Positions 41,669-50,667 of a stretch of 64,000 bases of DNA are shown piece by piece. The stretch is from Paenibacillus sp. BIC5C1. Lineage in GTDB: Bacteria > Bacillota > Bacilli > Paenibacillales > Paenibacillaceae. The notes below the pieces were generated by a model. It had not been told where the DNA came from. It ran no database searches and worked only from the letters and a program-made list of their open reading frames with translations. The position numbers and the translations under genes are program-made. Positions within the stretch are counted from its first letter, which is position 1. Each line of letters opens with the position of its first letter. The DNA lies in assembly GCF_032399705.1 (NCBI RefSeq), contig NZ_CP135922.1:1240001-1304000 (forward strand), read 5' to 3'.

Positions 41669-43256
41669 TGAGGATCGATTGTGGGAGCAGCATTTATTCC
41701 GCGAGGAACCGGATGCGGACTTTACGCTTGAGGTGATGCGAAAACTGGAAGGCGTGTCCATGGAAAGCGCAGAGCACGGGGATCCATTTACGAAAAAGGC
41801 TTCCAAATCCCATTGGATGCGCCGTACTGGGATTGCAGCGGCGGCAGTTGTGATCCTTGCGGGAGGGGCATGGTTTGCTTTTGATCACACAGCAAAATCG
41901 ACTCAATCCACGGTAAATGCCGTAAATCAACGGCTTCCCGACATACCTGTACCAGAAGAACTCAAGTACTCCTATTTTGCCGATGATTACAAACGTTTGA
42001 AGCCGCTCGGTCTAGTGGTTAATCCGAATATCAACATTGAGGATCAGGGCTACACGCTTAAGATTGAAAATGTGCTTGTGGATCGTTCTCAGATTGTAAT
42101 GACCGTGCAACAAACAATGCCTGATGGGTCAGAATTATCACGGTTAGTGTCTGTAATGGGTAGAATTCATGTTACGGATAAAGAGGGACGAGAAGTTGCC
42201 ACTCTTGCAAGAGATACCAGAACAAAGGGCTATGTTACCGAACGACTGGTATTCCAGTTGCATGATGAAATTCCGGATCAAGTGGTCGTGCGTGGTGAAC
42301 TGAGCCACTTAAATATGGGTTATTATAATTTCGAGACAAAATCGTACGAAGATAAAGAGGTTACGGTAGATTGGAGCTTTCAATTCAACATCGATATGAC
42401 CAAAGCTAAATCACTGGCTGTTGAGGCTCCCATGAACAACACCTACACCACTCCTGAGGGTTTGAAACTGGATCTGACACAGCTTGTACGCACGCCAAAC
42501 GGGACTCGCCTTGACATGAACATCAGTCTGAATGATCAGCTTCAAGCCAAAGTTGATGAGAATTGGGCGAACTATATGAGCATCATCTACCATCTTGAGA
42601 TCCCTGAAACCAATGAATATCGAATTTTCAATGGATTTAGACCAGATGCCCGTGAAGCCAAGTTTCGGCTTCATGATGAGAGTGGCATAAGGGATGGTGG
42701 TCCATTGAAGTTATCGGAGACATGGGATCCTGCATTTGTAACGGTAGATGCAAAGAGCATTCGCTTTGTTCTGGATGGTTACACGATTCCTGTGAAGGAA
42801 GAGAAATCAGTGGAAGTTGATCTGGACAAGAGGCGTAAGGATACCAAGTTCTATACATTTGTAGAATTTGAACAGCTTGGGGATAAGATACTATTTGATG
42901 ATTTTGATTATAAGCCTGTTCCGGAATCATCTAATCTTCAGATGAGTAATGTGAATAAAGGATATTCACTTGTTCTGAATGGAACAGGGACGTACCGAAA
43001 TGCTTTCGTGGGTGATCGCTGGGTGGCAGTAGATTCGGAAGGAACAGAATATCCTGTTGAAGTGGTTGGTTATCCAGACCAGCCCAATAGTAACGGTGAA
43101 TACGTTGCCGATAAACTGAAAATGGTCATCCGTGGTTTTTACAAAGAAGATGGAACGAAATTCACCTTAAAAAGAACCGTGGTTAATCGAGAGTACCGTG
43201 ACGTGAATTGGGAAGTAGATCTTCCGTCGTACACCAGTCTGCCTTGGCAGAAATAA
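41649..43256 (+). CDS. Membrane anti-sigma factor, DUF4179-type
   Basis: A 535-residue protein. The first 55 residues are cytosolic and acidic (EDRLWEQHLFREEPDADFTL), followed by one membrane segment near 60-78 (TGIAAAAVVILAGGAWFAF) and a large external domain of about 450 residues. The external part starts with the DUF4179-like segment (YTLKIENVLVDRSQIVMTVQ). The layout and overlap with the sigma gene identify it as the cognate regulator. A zinc-binding HxxxCxxC motif is not present, so it is not a ZAS-type anti-sigma. The signal is unknown. Confidence 0.85.
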   Translation: MKPIPNDEDRLWEQHLFREEPDADFTLEVMRKLEGVSMESAEHGDPFTKKASKSHWMRRTGIAAAAVVILAGGAWFAFDHTAKSTQSTVNAVNQRLPDIPVPEELKYSYFADDYKRLKPLGLVVNPNINIEDQGYTLKIENVLVDRSQIVMTVQQTMPDGSELSRLVSVMGRIHVTDKEGREVATLARDTRTKGYVTERLVFQLHDEIPDQVVVRGELSHLNMGYYNFETKSYEDKEVTVDWSFQFNIDMTKAKSLAVEAPMNNTYTTPEGLKLDLTQLVRTPNGTRLDMNISLNDQLQAKVDENWANYMSIIYHLEIPETNEYRIFNGFRPDAREAKFRLHDESGIRDGGPLKLSETWDPAFVTVDAKSIRFVLDGYTIPVKEEKSVEVDLDKRRKDTKFYTFVEFEQLGDKILFDDFDYKPVPESSNLQMSNVNKGYSLVLNGTGTYRNAFVGDRWVAVDSEGTEYPVEVVGYPDQPNSNGEYVADKLKMVIRGFYKEDGTKFTLKRTVVNREYRDVNWEVDLPSYTSLPWQK

Positions 43257-43314
43257 CAGTCATGAATGACGAGGAGGGAATTGAAAAGCTTGGATGATTA
43301 ACTAGATAGGGATG

Positions 43315-43348
43315 AAAGGCCCCGCATAATAACATGCGAGGCCTTTTT
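43315..43348 (+). terminator. Rho-independent terminator
   Basis: AAAGGCCCCGCAT pairs with ATGCGAGGCCTTT across a 6-base loop. It serves the sigma/anti-sigma operon. Confidence 0.88.
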
Positions 43349-43401
43349 GATATTCAATTAAGTTAAGTTGTGCTGAAGCTAAAGAAGTTGTGCGCATTGA
43401 T

Positions 43402-44460
43402 TTACGCCGATTCCCTTGGAATAAGGGACGTGGATAACATCACCGTTTCCTTTGGTGTTCCCGGGCGTTCAATTCTGCGCTGCAAAGCTTCGATTGCACG
43501 CTGCCCGAGTTCCTCTTTGCACAGGTTGACCGTGGTCAGAGGCGGGGATGATGTAGCGGCGGCATGCACATTGTCGATACCGATGACAAGACAATCCTCA
43601 GGTGTGGAGAATCCCATTTCCTGCAACTTATTCATCCACTGCAAGGCGATATCGTCATTGACGCCAATCCACGCATCAGGCCGTTCGTTGGCGGGCATGT
43701 TTTTGATTGTGGCAGCCAATTGGTCGATCCATTCGCCGTTCTCATAAGGAATATTCCATTCTCTGAACGTGGTCAACCGACTGCTGTCTGCGTGAAAATG
43801 GTTCAAAGCCAGTTCGATGCCGATCTTCCGCTGCGCAAAGCTGGCAGCTCGGCCATCATCCGTAATCAGACCGATGCGGCGGCACTGCATCGACATTAAA
43901 TATCTAGCCACAGTAATGCCTGCTTCCAGGTTATCATGGCTAATGGTATCACAGTTCAATAGTGGCTCCTGATGATCCACGAGCACAATGGGGCGGCCTG
44001 TCTGGGTCAGTCGTTGCAGGACTGCATGGGGGAAAGCGCCCATGGCGATGACTCCTGCACAACGTTCCCAATCCAAGTGAGGAGCGATTGCCCGTTCTGG
44101 CGGCGTGTGTTCATCAGCGACTCCCAGAGAGGGAGATACAATGGCATGATGCCATCCTCTCTCATTACAGGCAGAGATCATGCCTGAGAGGACGCGCTGC
44201 CAGTAGTGGGGCTCACCCCGGTTGAGCTGATTCATGCAGATGAGAGCAAATGGAGGCTCGGATTGTTCTGTATGGGTTGCAGTTGGAACAGTGCTGCTTC
44301 CTGGGGTGCTTTGGCGATATCCCAAGGCACGAGCTAATTCCAGCACACGGGCGCGTGTCGCTTCGCTGACACCTGTCTTGCCACTGAGTGCACGGGAGAC
44401 GGCATATTTGGATAATCCAAGCTGGTCAGCCAGCGACTGGATGGATACTTTACGTGACAT
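43402..44460 (-). CDS. LacI-family transcriptional regulator
   Basis: A 352-residue repressor. The N-terminal HTH and hinge (VSIQSLADQLGLSKYAVSRALSGKTGVSEATRARVLELARALGY) precede a periplasmic-binding-like effector domain (FALICMNQLNRGEPHYWQRVL; later WIGVNDDIALQWMNKLQEMGF and LVIGIDNVHAAA). AGGAG precedes ATG 44460. It diverges from the GH125 mannosidase gene and likely controls it in response to a sugar. TGTAAAC and GTTTACA-like half-sites lie just upstream (about 44477-44545). Confidence 0.92.
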   Translation of the reverse strand: MSRKVSIQSLADQLGLSKYAVSRALSGKTGVSEATRARVLELARALGYRQSTPGSSTVPTATHTEQSEPPFALICMNQLNRGEPHYWQRVLSGMISACNERGWHHAIVSPSLGVADEHTPPERAIAPHLDWERCAGVIAMGAFPHAVLQRLTQTGRPIVLVDHQEPLLNCDTISHDNLEAGITVARYLMSMQCRRIGLITDDGRAASFAQRKIGIELALNHFHADSSRLTTFREWNIPYENGEWIDQLAATIKNMPANERPDAWIGVNDDIALQWMNKLQEMGFSTPEDCLVIGIDNVHAAATSSPPLTTVNLCKEELGQRAIEALQRRIERPGTPKETVMLSTSLIPRESA

Positions 44461-44572
44461 TTCATTACTCCTTCATATGTAAACAATTTGCATAAATCCA
44501 ACAAGCCATTTCAATCTATATAAATTGAACAAAACATTTACACGATAACGGAGAGGACAGAGATAACCTGAA

Positions 44573-44666
44573 GAAGCGGAGCGTTCGCCTTTATCCCCGG
44601 ATTTTCCCCTTCGAAAAAGGGAATCCAAAAAAATCTGGGGATAACAGCGATCGGAAGGTTGTTCTG
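44573..44666 (+). repeat. Structured intergenic repeat, copy A
   Basis: The stretch contains GTTCGCCT, TTATCCCCGGATTTT, GAAAAAGG and GGGGATAACAGCGATCGG; the second and last parts pair as a long imperfect hairpin. A diverged copy lies in the opposite direction at 46272-46415, on the other side of the mannosidase gene. Confidence 0.65.
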
Positions 44667-44903
44667 TCATCGGAGTGGCAGGTGTAAATATTCTTTAGTT
44701 CAATTTATATATACAAGATATGATCCAATTTATTTTTTTAATGAACCATCCGTTATGAATTGACGATCATCTTCTGGCACAGTACACTTACAAATAATAA
44801 TGTTATTATAATTTATCATAACAAAAATAACAATGTGACACAAATCATTGAATGAAACGATGCAAACAAATATGGAAACTTCAATTCAAAGGAGACGACA
44901 TCC

Positions 44904-46223
44904 ATGGAACAGTTCAGATTACCGAAAATCCCCATGCCGCATCTGGAATTACCGCAAGCTGTGCAGAACATTCTTACCGAGGCTGAGGAAAGACTGCAAC
45001 ATAGACCCAGATTGCTGGCACAGTTCCGTAACTGTTTTCCCAACACGTTGGAAACGACGACAAAGCTATTGGATGATGGGACAACCTTTGTAATTACAGG
45101 GGATATCCCGGCAATGTGGCTGCGTGATTCAGTGGAGCAGGTGATGCACTACGTTCCGCTGGCAAAGGAAGACGAACAGCTGCAGCGGATCATTGGCGGG
45201 CTGATCAAACGGCATACATTCTATGCGGACATCGATATCTATGCCAATGCGTTCAACGAAACGGCTAATGGATGGCATTGGGATGCGAATGATGAGACAG
45301 AGATGTCGCCTTGGGTGTGGGAACGCAAGTTTGAGCTGGATTCACTTTGTTTCTCTATGCGGCTCGCCTATGCGTATTGGCGTGAGACGGAATTGACGGA
45401 TATATTTGACGAGCGTTTCAAGAGGGTGATGGAGAGCATATTAAGTCTGTGGAAAACGGAGCAGCGCCATGGTGAGCAGTCTTCATATCGATTCATGCGC
45501 CGGAATTGCCCAGCTCATGATACGCTCCGTAATGAAGGATTCGGGATGCCGGTAAACTATACCGGGATGATCTGGTCCGGTTTCCGCCCCAGTGATGATG
45601 CATGTGATTTTCATTATAATATCCCGGCAAATATGTTTGCGGCGGTAACTTTGCGTCAAATGGGAGAGATTGCAAGGTGGGTATTCAGGGATGAGAAGCT
45701 TGTCAGTGAGATGGCTCATCTGGAAGAAGAAATACGACATGGTATTTCCTTATACGGTACTTACCGTCACCCCGAGTATGGGCAGATCTATGCCTATGAG
45801 ACGGATGGTTACGGCAACTTTTGCCTAATGGATGATGCAGGTACCCCGGGACTAATGTCTATTCCGTATTTGGAGTATGCTTCCACGGAGGACATCGTGT
45901 ACCAGAATACACGGCGCTTTATTTTGAGCAAGGAAAATCCGTTTTATTATGAAGGACAAGCAGCCAAAGGCATCGGCAGCCCTCATACTCCGCCTGGATA
46001 CATCTGGCATATGGCGCTGTCCATGCAGGGTCTGACCGCAGACAATGATAAGGAAATGCTGGAGATGATAGAGCTGCTGGAGAACACGGATGCAGGTACC
46101 GGGTACATGCATGAAGGTTTTCATTCGGATGATCCAAACACGTTCACAAGGCCTTGGTTTGCCTGGTCCAACAGCCTATTCTCGCAGCTTGTGTACAAGG
46201 CAATGAAAAAAGGGATTCTATAA
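44904..46223 (+). CDS. GH125 exo-alpha-1,6-mannosidase
   Basis: A 439-residue glycoside hydrolase of family 125. VITGDIPAMWLRDSVEQVMHYV near residue 65 is the family hallmark and holds a putative catalytic Asp. YANAFNETANGWHW and LDSLCFSMRLAYAYW follow, as does ATVLR-like AAVTLRQMGEI. No signal peptide is seen, so it should act in the cytosol on imported mannosides or mannoproteins' glycans. AAAGGAGA precedes the ATG. It is divergent from a LacI regulator and followed by a repeat and terminator. Confidence 0.9.
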   Translation: MEQFRLPKIPMPHLELPQAVQNILTEAEERLQHRPRLLAQFRNCFPNTLETTTKLLDDGTTFVITGDIPAMWLRDSVEQVMHYVPLAKEDEQLQRIIGGLIKRHTFYADIDIYANAFNETANGWHWDANDETEMSPWVWERKFELDSLCFSMRLAYAYWRETELTDIFDERFKRVMESILSLWKTEQRHGEQSSYRFMRRNCPAHDTLRNEGFGMPVNYTGMIWSGFRPSDDACDFHYNIPANMFAAVTLRQMGEIARWVFRDEKLVSEMAHLEEEIRHGISLYGTYRHPEYGQIYAYETDGYGNFCLMDDAGTPGLMSIPYLEYASTEDIVYQNTRRFILSKENPFYYEGQAAKGIGSPHTPPGYIWHMALSMQGLTADNDKEMLEMIELLENTDAGTGYMHEGFHSDDPNTFTRPWFAWSNSLFSQLVYKAMKKGIL

Positions 46224-46271
46224 AATGATGTAAGTTCAAAAAATGACTGTCTGCAAAGCAGCCGTTCCGGT

Positions 46272-46415
46272 TACGAATCGTTCTTTCGATCGCTGTTATC
46301 CCCGGATTTCCTGATCACCTTTTTCAAAGTCGAAATCCGGTGATAGCGTATGCTTCCGATGCAGCTTTCTTGCAGAAAGCTTTCAGGCGAACACTTCGTT
46401 TCTCCAGGATCGATT
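46272..46415 (-). repeat. Structured intergenic repeat, copy B (inverted)
   Basis: The minus strand reads AAGTGTTCGCCTG, then ATCACCGGATTTCG, TTGAAAAAGG and CCGGGGATAACAGCGATCG, matching copy A in order but oriented the other way. It also folds on itself (ATCACCGGATTT with AAATCCGGGGAT). Confidence 0.65.
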
Positions 46416-46492
46416 TCGTTCCCTGCACTACTTCGCGTTTTATCAGAAACTTTTTTTGTACCTTGTATAGGAAAAGGAAGTAGGTAAAAAAC

Positions 46493-46536
46493 AATAAAGC
46501 CCAAACTGCTAAACTTTTGCAGATTGGGCTTTATTT
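46493..46536. terminator. Bidirectional terminator
   Basis: AATAAAGCCCAA pairs with TTGGGCTTTATT, with an inner CTGC/GCAG. It lies between the converging mannosidase and oxidoreductase genes. Confidence 0.87.
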
Positions 46537-46559
46537 AATTCAAGTACACAGGCGCTTCG

Positions 46560-47615
46560 CTATGTGGTTTTCAGCAGATCGGCGATGAACACCTTTTGAC
46601 CAGTGCGGGCACTTTCGAGGGACGCAAGCACCATGGCCATACTGAACTGGTTGTCACTGCAATCGGTCTCAGGCAGATGCCCGGATTCCAGCGCTGCGAA
46701 CATGTCTTCGAGGCAGCCGTGATGTCCTGTTTTCTCCATGACAGGCTGCTCTCCTTCAATCCGCTCACACGGTTGGAAAAAGGACGGTTTGCCTTCCGCA
46801 TCCAGCTGCTGCGCCGAGACAACTTCAGCATAAATGTCATCATGTCCATCCCAGATCGCGGTTCCTTTTTCTCCGGTTACACGCCAGGATGCTTCCCATG
46901 AAGTAGGCACACCCTCTGTACACCAGGACCCGCGATAGTTAAACACGGAGCCATCGGACATTTCGAAGATACATAACGCCATCGCATTGCCTTGATACCA
47001 TGACCCCGGAGGATTGAATTCGTGGCAGTACACAGAGACCGGGTTGGCACCAAGAATGTATCGTGCCTGGTCGAAGGTATGAATCGCCATATCCAGCAGC
47101 AGTGGACTGTCCATCAGGTCACGGAATCCACCAAAATGAGGTCCCAGGAAGAAATCTGCCCCAGCAAAACCGACCTGGCCGATCGTTCCGTCGGAAATCA
47201 ACTGCCGATAGGCGCGAATACGTGGATCGAAACGACGATTTTGCATCACAGCCTGAATATTACCTGTACGGCGTGCAGTCTGAACAATATCTTCACAGTC
47301 AGAGAAGGATTCCGCCAGAGGTTTTTCACCAAATACATGACATCCTTGTTGTAACGCCGTCATGGCAATGGTGTGATGGCTTGCTGGAATGGTGACATCA
47401 AATACGATATTGGCATCTGTTGCCCGAATGGCCTCACTGATATCCGTAAACGTGGGGCAGGAGAGGCCGTGCCGTGCAGCGAGTGCAACGGCGGTCTGTT
47501 CATACAGATCGACAAGCCCTACAATTTCCGTGTCCGGCCTTTGCATGGCATAATCTACCCAGGTATTGGACATGGCCCCACAGCCTGCCACAACTACCCG
47601 ATAAGGATGACTCAT
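46560..47615 (-). CDS. Gfo/Idh/MocA-family oxidoreductase
   Basis: A 351-residue NAD(P)-dependent dehydrogenase. The Rossmann start is VVVAGCGAMSNTWVDYAM, and FGEKPLAES contains the conserved EKP Lys. The substrate domain includes GGFRDLMDSPLLLDMAIHTFDQARYI with the D-x-x-x-H pair (DMAIH). It acts on a sugar or inositol derivative. AAGGAGAT precedes the ATG. The neighbouring TIM-barrel isomerase gene, 75 bases upstream on the same strand, suggests one sugar-catabolic unit. Confidence 0.9.
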   Translation of the reverse strand: MSHPYRVVVAGCGAMSNTWVDYAMQRPDTEIVGLVDLYEQTAVALAARHGLSCPTFTDISEAIRATDANIVFDVTIPASHHTIAMTALQQGCHVFGEKPLAESFSDCEDIVQTARRTGNIQAVMQNRRFDPRIRAYRQLISDGTIGQVGFAGADFFLGPHFGGFRDLMDSPLLLDMAIHTFDQARYILGANPVSVYCHEFNPPGSWYQGNAMALCIFEMSDGSVFNYRGSWCTEGVPTSWEASWRVTGEKGTAIWDGHDDIYAEVVSAQQLDAEGKPSFFQPCERIEGEQPVMEKTGHHGCLEDMFAALESGHLPETDCSDNQFSMAMVLASLESARTGQKVFIADLLKTT

Positions 47616-47690
47616 CCAATCATCTCCTTATGCTTTTCATTTTCTATGTTCGTATAATGGACATCATGCCACTTCATGTTAATCCCGTTT

Positions 47691-48578
47691 CTATACCGGA
47701 TTGGGAACAAAGTTTCCACCGCGACATTGTTTCAAATAGTTTAGTGCGTGCACCTGTCCGGTCATTTCGAGTTCATCTTTGTAGACAGGATCATGCCAGC
47801 CTTCAATATCAATCGTTCCCTGATACCCGTTTTGGCGCAGAATTGTAATAATGTCGGACCAGTTGGTATCCCCGAAGCCGGGTGTACGGTGCCAGACGAA
47901 TTCACGTGGGCCGTGCACGCCATATTCTTTGACGATGTCCCAGGCAATGGTGGCATCTTTGCCGTGCACATGGAACACTTTAGGCGCCCACTTGCGCAGT
48001 TGAGGAATCGGGTCGATCAGGCTGGACATTTGATGGCATGGCTCCCATTCCAATCCAATGTTTTCATCAGGAACCGCATCGAACATCATCTCCCAGGCCG
48101 TTGGATTATGCGCAATGTTCCAATCGCCAGTCTGCCATGTACCGCCCATATCACAGTTTTCAAAAGCAATGCGTACACCCCGGTCTGCGGCCCGGCGTGC
48201 CAGTTCTCCAAACACTTCCTTGAACCGCGGAATCGACTGGTCAATCGGTTGGTCGGTCAGTCGTCCGGTGAACCCGGAGACGATATCCGCTCCGAAGAGC
48301 TGGGCATGGTCAATCACCCGTTCCCAACTGGCGAGTGTATCGGCATTATCCCCGGCTCCGGTGAGCGGATTGCCGAACACACTTACTGCAGAGATGACAA
48401 TTCCTTGTTCGTCCACAATTTCACGGACACCTTTGGCAGTTTCGGCGAGGTCCAGATCACCCGTCGTTTGCCAGAAGGTCAGATTAAATGATTCGAAGCC
48501 ATGTTTCATGATCTGTGGAATGACGCGGACTGCGTCGTGTCCACCTACAAGGGTACCTATGCGTAACGGATTATTCAT
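47691..48578 (-). CDS. Sugar phosphate isomerase/epimerase (TIM barrel)
   Basis: A 295-residue TIM-barrel protein of the AP-endonuclease-2 superfamily. IAFENCDMGGTWQTGDWN, NIGLEWEPCHQ, KVFHVHGKDATI and GTIDIEGWHDP supply the Glu, Asp and His metal ligands seen in IolE/IolI-like enzymes. The sugar substrate is not predictable. It precedes the oxidoreductase gene and diverges from an AraC regulator, which probably controls both. Confidence 0.9.
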   Translation of the reverse strand: MNNPLRIGTLVGGHDAVRVIPQIMKHGFESFNLTFWQTTGDLDLAETAKGVREIVDEQGIVISAVSVFGNPLTGAGDNADTLASWERVIDHAQLFGADIVSGFTGRLTDQPIDQSIPRFKEVFGELARRAADRGVRIAFENCDMGGTWQTGDWNIAHNPTAWEMMFDAVPDENIGLEWEPCHQMSSLIDPIPQLRKWAPKVFHVHGKDATIAWDIVKEYGVHGPREFVWHRTPGFGDTNWSDIITILRQNGYQGTIDIEGWHDPVYKDELEMTGQVHALNYLKQCRGGNFVPNPV

Positions 48579-48708
48579 GGTTGTATTTCACTCCAATATT
48601 GGCTTATAGTACTTCGTGACACACTCATTATAGCCGGGCATCTACCGGATGGCTCTATACAATCTTGTGCAATATTAGTCTGATCTTGTGGGGAAAGGAG
48701 GAGACAGC

Positions 48709-49596
48709 GTGCTGGACCTGAAAGCGCTTCACGAAAATACCCGCATTGACCATAAATCTCATCCATTTCAGCTGTTCCAGAATCGTTGCTGGGGGATGAA
48801 AACGGAAGAATGCATTCTGTACCTGCACTGGCATGAACACTTTGAACTGATTTTTATGCGGCAGGGCAGTGCCTTGTTTCATATCGACAGCAGACCCTAC
48901 GTAGCTCAAGCAGGTGAGGTCATTATCATTCCCGGAGGGGCGCTGCATGTCGGGTATGCTTTGGAGGAAGGGGATATCCACTATGATTCGGTTGTGCTCA
49001 ACAGTGCATTATTTCATGATTTTACCCTTGATCCCGTTCACTTGAAATATGTTGCTCCCTATCTGGAGGGGAAGGTAAGGTTCCCGGTGAAACCGGCGGA
49101 GCACGACGCAGCTTGCCAAGGCTATTACTCCCTGTTGGATGAAGCCATCGAGGAGATGGCCTCACAACCGCTGGCCTACCAACTGGTTGTGAAGTCCAAG
49201 CTGCATGCCTTGTTCACTCTGCTTGCCCGTACATTTATGCCACATCAACTTCCTGATAAAACAACGGGATCGTATTTTCCAAATCGGGAACGATTCAAGC
49301 ATCTGATTGAGCAGATTGAAGCGGAGCCAACAGGGAAAATGTCCGTTACCGAGGCAGCCGGGAAGATAGGGCTGAATACGTATCATTTTTGTAAAATGTT
49401 CAAAAAACTGACCGGACGCACCTTTGTGGAATATGTGAACGGGTGCCGAATGACCAAAGCCGAACAGCTGCTGCAGGAGAGCAGCCTGACCATTACAGAA
49501 ATTGCCGCCCAGGTTGGCTGTGATAACGCCAACTATTTTACGAAGCTGTATAAACAATACAAAGGGATGACACCCTCGCAGGGGCGGTTAAAATAG
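48709..49596 (+). CDS. AraC-family regulator with cupin sensor
   Basis: About 295 residues. The N-terminal cupin (LHWHEHFELIFMRQGSALFHIDSRPYVAQAGEVIIIPGGALHVG) binds a small ligand. The C-terminal HTH pair is VTEAAGKIGLNTYHFCKMFKKL and ITEIAAQVGCDNANYFTKLYKQ. Start: GTG 48709 follows AAAGGAGG with good spacing, whereas GTG 48688 lies before the site. It diverges from the isomerase/oxidoreductase genes. Confidence 0.92.
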   Translation: MLDLKALHENTRIDHKSHPFQLFQNRCWGMKTEECILYLHWHEHFELIFMRQGSALFHIDSRPYVAQAGEVIIIPGGALHVGYALEEGDIHYDSVVLNSALFHDFTLDPVHLKYVAPYLEGKVRFPVKPAEHDAACQGYYSLLDEAIEEMASQPLAYQLVVKSKLHALFTLLARTFMPHQLPDKTTGSYFPNRERFKHLIEQIEAEPTGKMSVTEAAGKIGLNTYHFCKMFKKLTGRTFVEYVNGCRMTKAEQLLQESSLTITEIAAQVGCDNANYFTKLYKQYKGMTPSQGRLK

Positions 49597-49626
49597 GAAA
49601 ACCTTGTGTCAACAGGTACAAACAAA

Positions 49627-49671
49627 AATCCGGATCACCGCCAGAGATGCGCGAGTAATCCGGATTATTTT
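49627..49671 (+). terminator. Rho-independent terminator
   Basis: AATCCGGAT pairs with ATCCGGATT and is followed by ATTTT. It can serve the AraC gene and, reversed, the kinase-like gene. Confidence 0.75.
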
Positions 49672-49719
49672 ATGAATATCAGATATCAGAACAAACATTT
49701 GATCTGTTTATAAACATGC

Positions 49720-50403
49720 TTATTTCATGAATTTAGAGAATAACCGATTAGCTTTCTTGGAGAGGTCGTCCAACTTGATATTGGCCTGATCCAGTTGATT
49801 GTATCCCCACTTGATCGTTTGCAGCATGCGAGGGGAGATGGGCGTACCTTTGATCCGTGGATAAATGTTGTGATAGGCCCAGACGAGATGCTCCCAGCGA
49901 TTATCGTTACCGTCCTGAATATACTCCGATACGTCGATGACTTTCCCGCGTCCATTCTGGAGAATTACATTTTTCAGGTGAATGTCCCGTGGATTCAGGC
50001 CGCGGCTGCGTACTGCCTCACGCGCTTCGTCCACATCGAGCATGACCTGCTCAGGGACCGGGATACCTTTTTCCAGACATTCGAGTAAGGTATCTCCCGC
50101 TTCAAAACTGATCACAAGAATATTCCGGCCGCTGCCGTAATAGGTAGGGAAATAGGGCAGACCTTTGAGCTGCTCATATACCTGTTTTTCATTTTCAAGT
50201 TTGTCCAGGGCATGATCTGAGTACATCTTGAAGGCATACTGCGGCAATCCGTCATACGTAAATACCGCCGCATCCGTTCCTGTGCCAATACAATTCAGTC
50301 CTTCTACATGGCCAATGATGTTCACGAGCTCATTCCGGTCGCTTCCGATGACTTGGATTTGTTGTAATGCTTCTTCCGCCTGGAACCAATCCGGTCGATT
50401 CAT
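49720..50403 (-). CDS. Protein-kinase-fold protein (YrzF-like)
   Basis: A 227-residue protein. The kinase-fold pattern includes CIGTGTDAAVFTYDGLPQYAFKMYS (glycine loop and Lys), NEKQVYEQL (Glu helix), GLNPRDIHLKNVIL (catalytic loop RD-x-x-x-x-N) and KVIDVSEYIQDG in place of DFG with the Asp kept. It resembles Bacillus YrzF. The target is unknown and activity likely but unproven, since the protein is shorter than a full kinase C-lobe. AGGAGG precedes the ATG. Confidence 0.82.
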   Translation of the reverse strand: MNRPDWFQAEEALQQIQVIGSDRNELVNIIGHVEGLNCIGTGTDAAVFTYDGLPQYAFKMYSDHALDKLENEKQVYEQLKGLPYFPTYYGSGRNILVISFEAGDTLLECLEKGIPVPEQVMLDVDEAREAVRSRGLNPRDIHLKNVILQNGRGKVIDVSEYIQDGNDNRWEHLVWAYHNIYPRIKGTPISPRMLQTIKWGYNQLDQANIKLDDLSKKANRLFSKFMK

Positions 50404-50667
50404 GGGTGGTGCCTCCTTTTAGGATATGCCTGTACAATTATCTGTCTAACTGCAAAATCCTGTACTCTTTTAGTATAGTATGCGTTCTGCGCTGTAATTT
50501 CATATTCTGGTGATGTTACTATATAAACGTTACGCATTGAATCGGAAACGGTTGCGGATAGAAGAAAATTACGGAAGGGGTGCTTGCGACGTTTTTGCTC
50601 TTTCCTATATACTGTGAGCATTAAGGGATCTCATGCAGATCCGGCATACAGAAAGGCAGAATATCTT

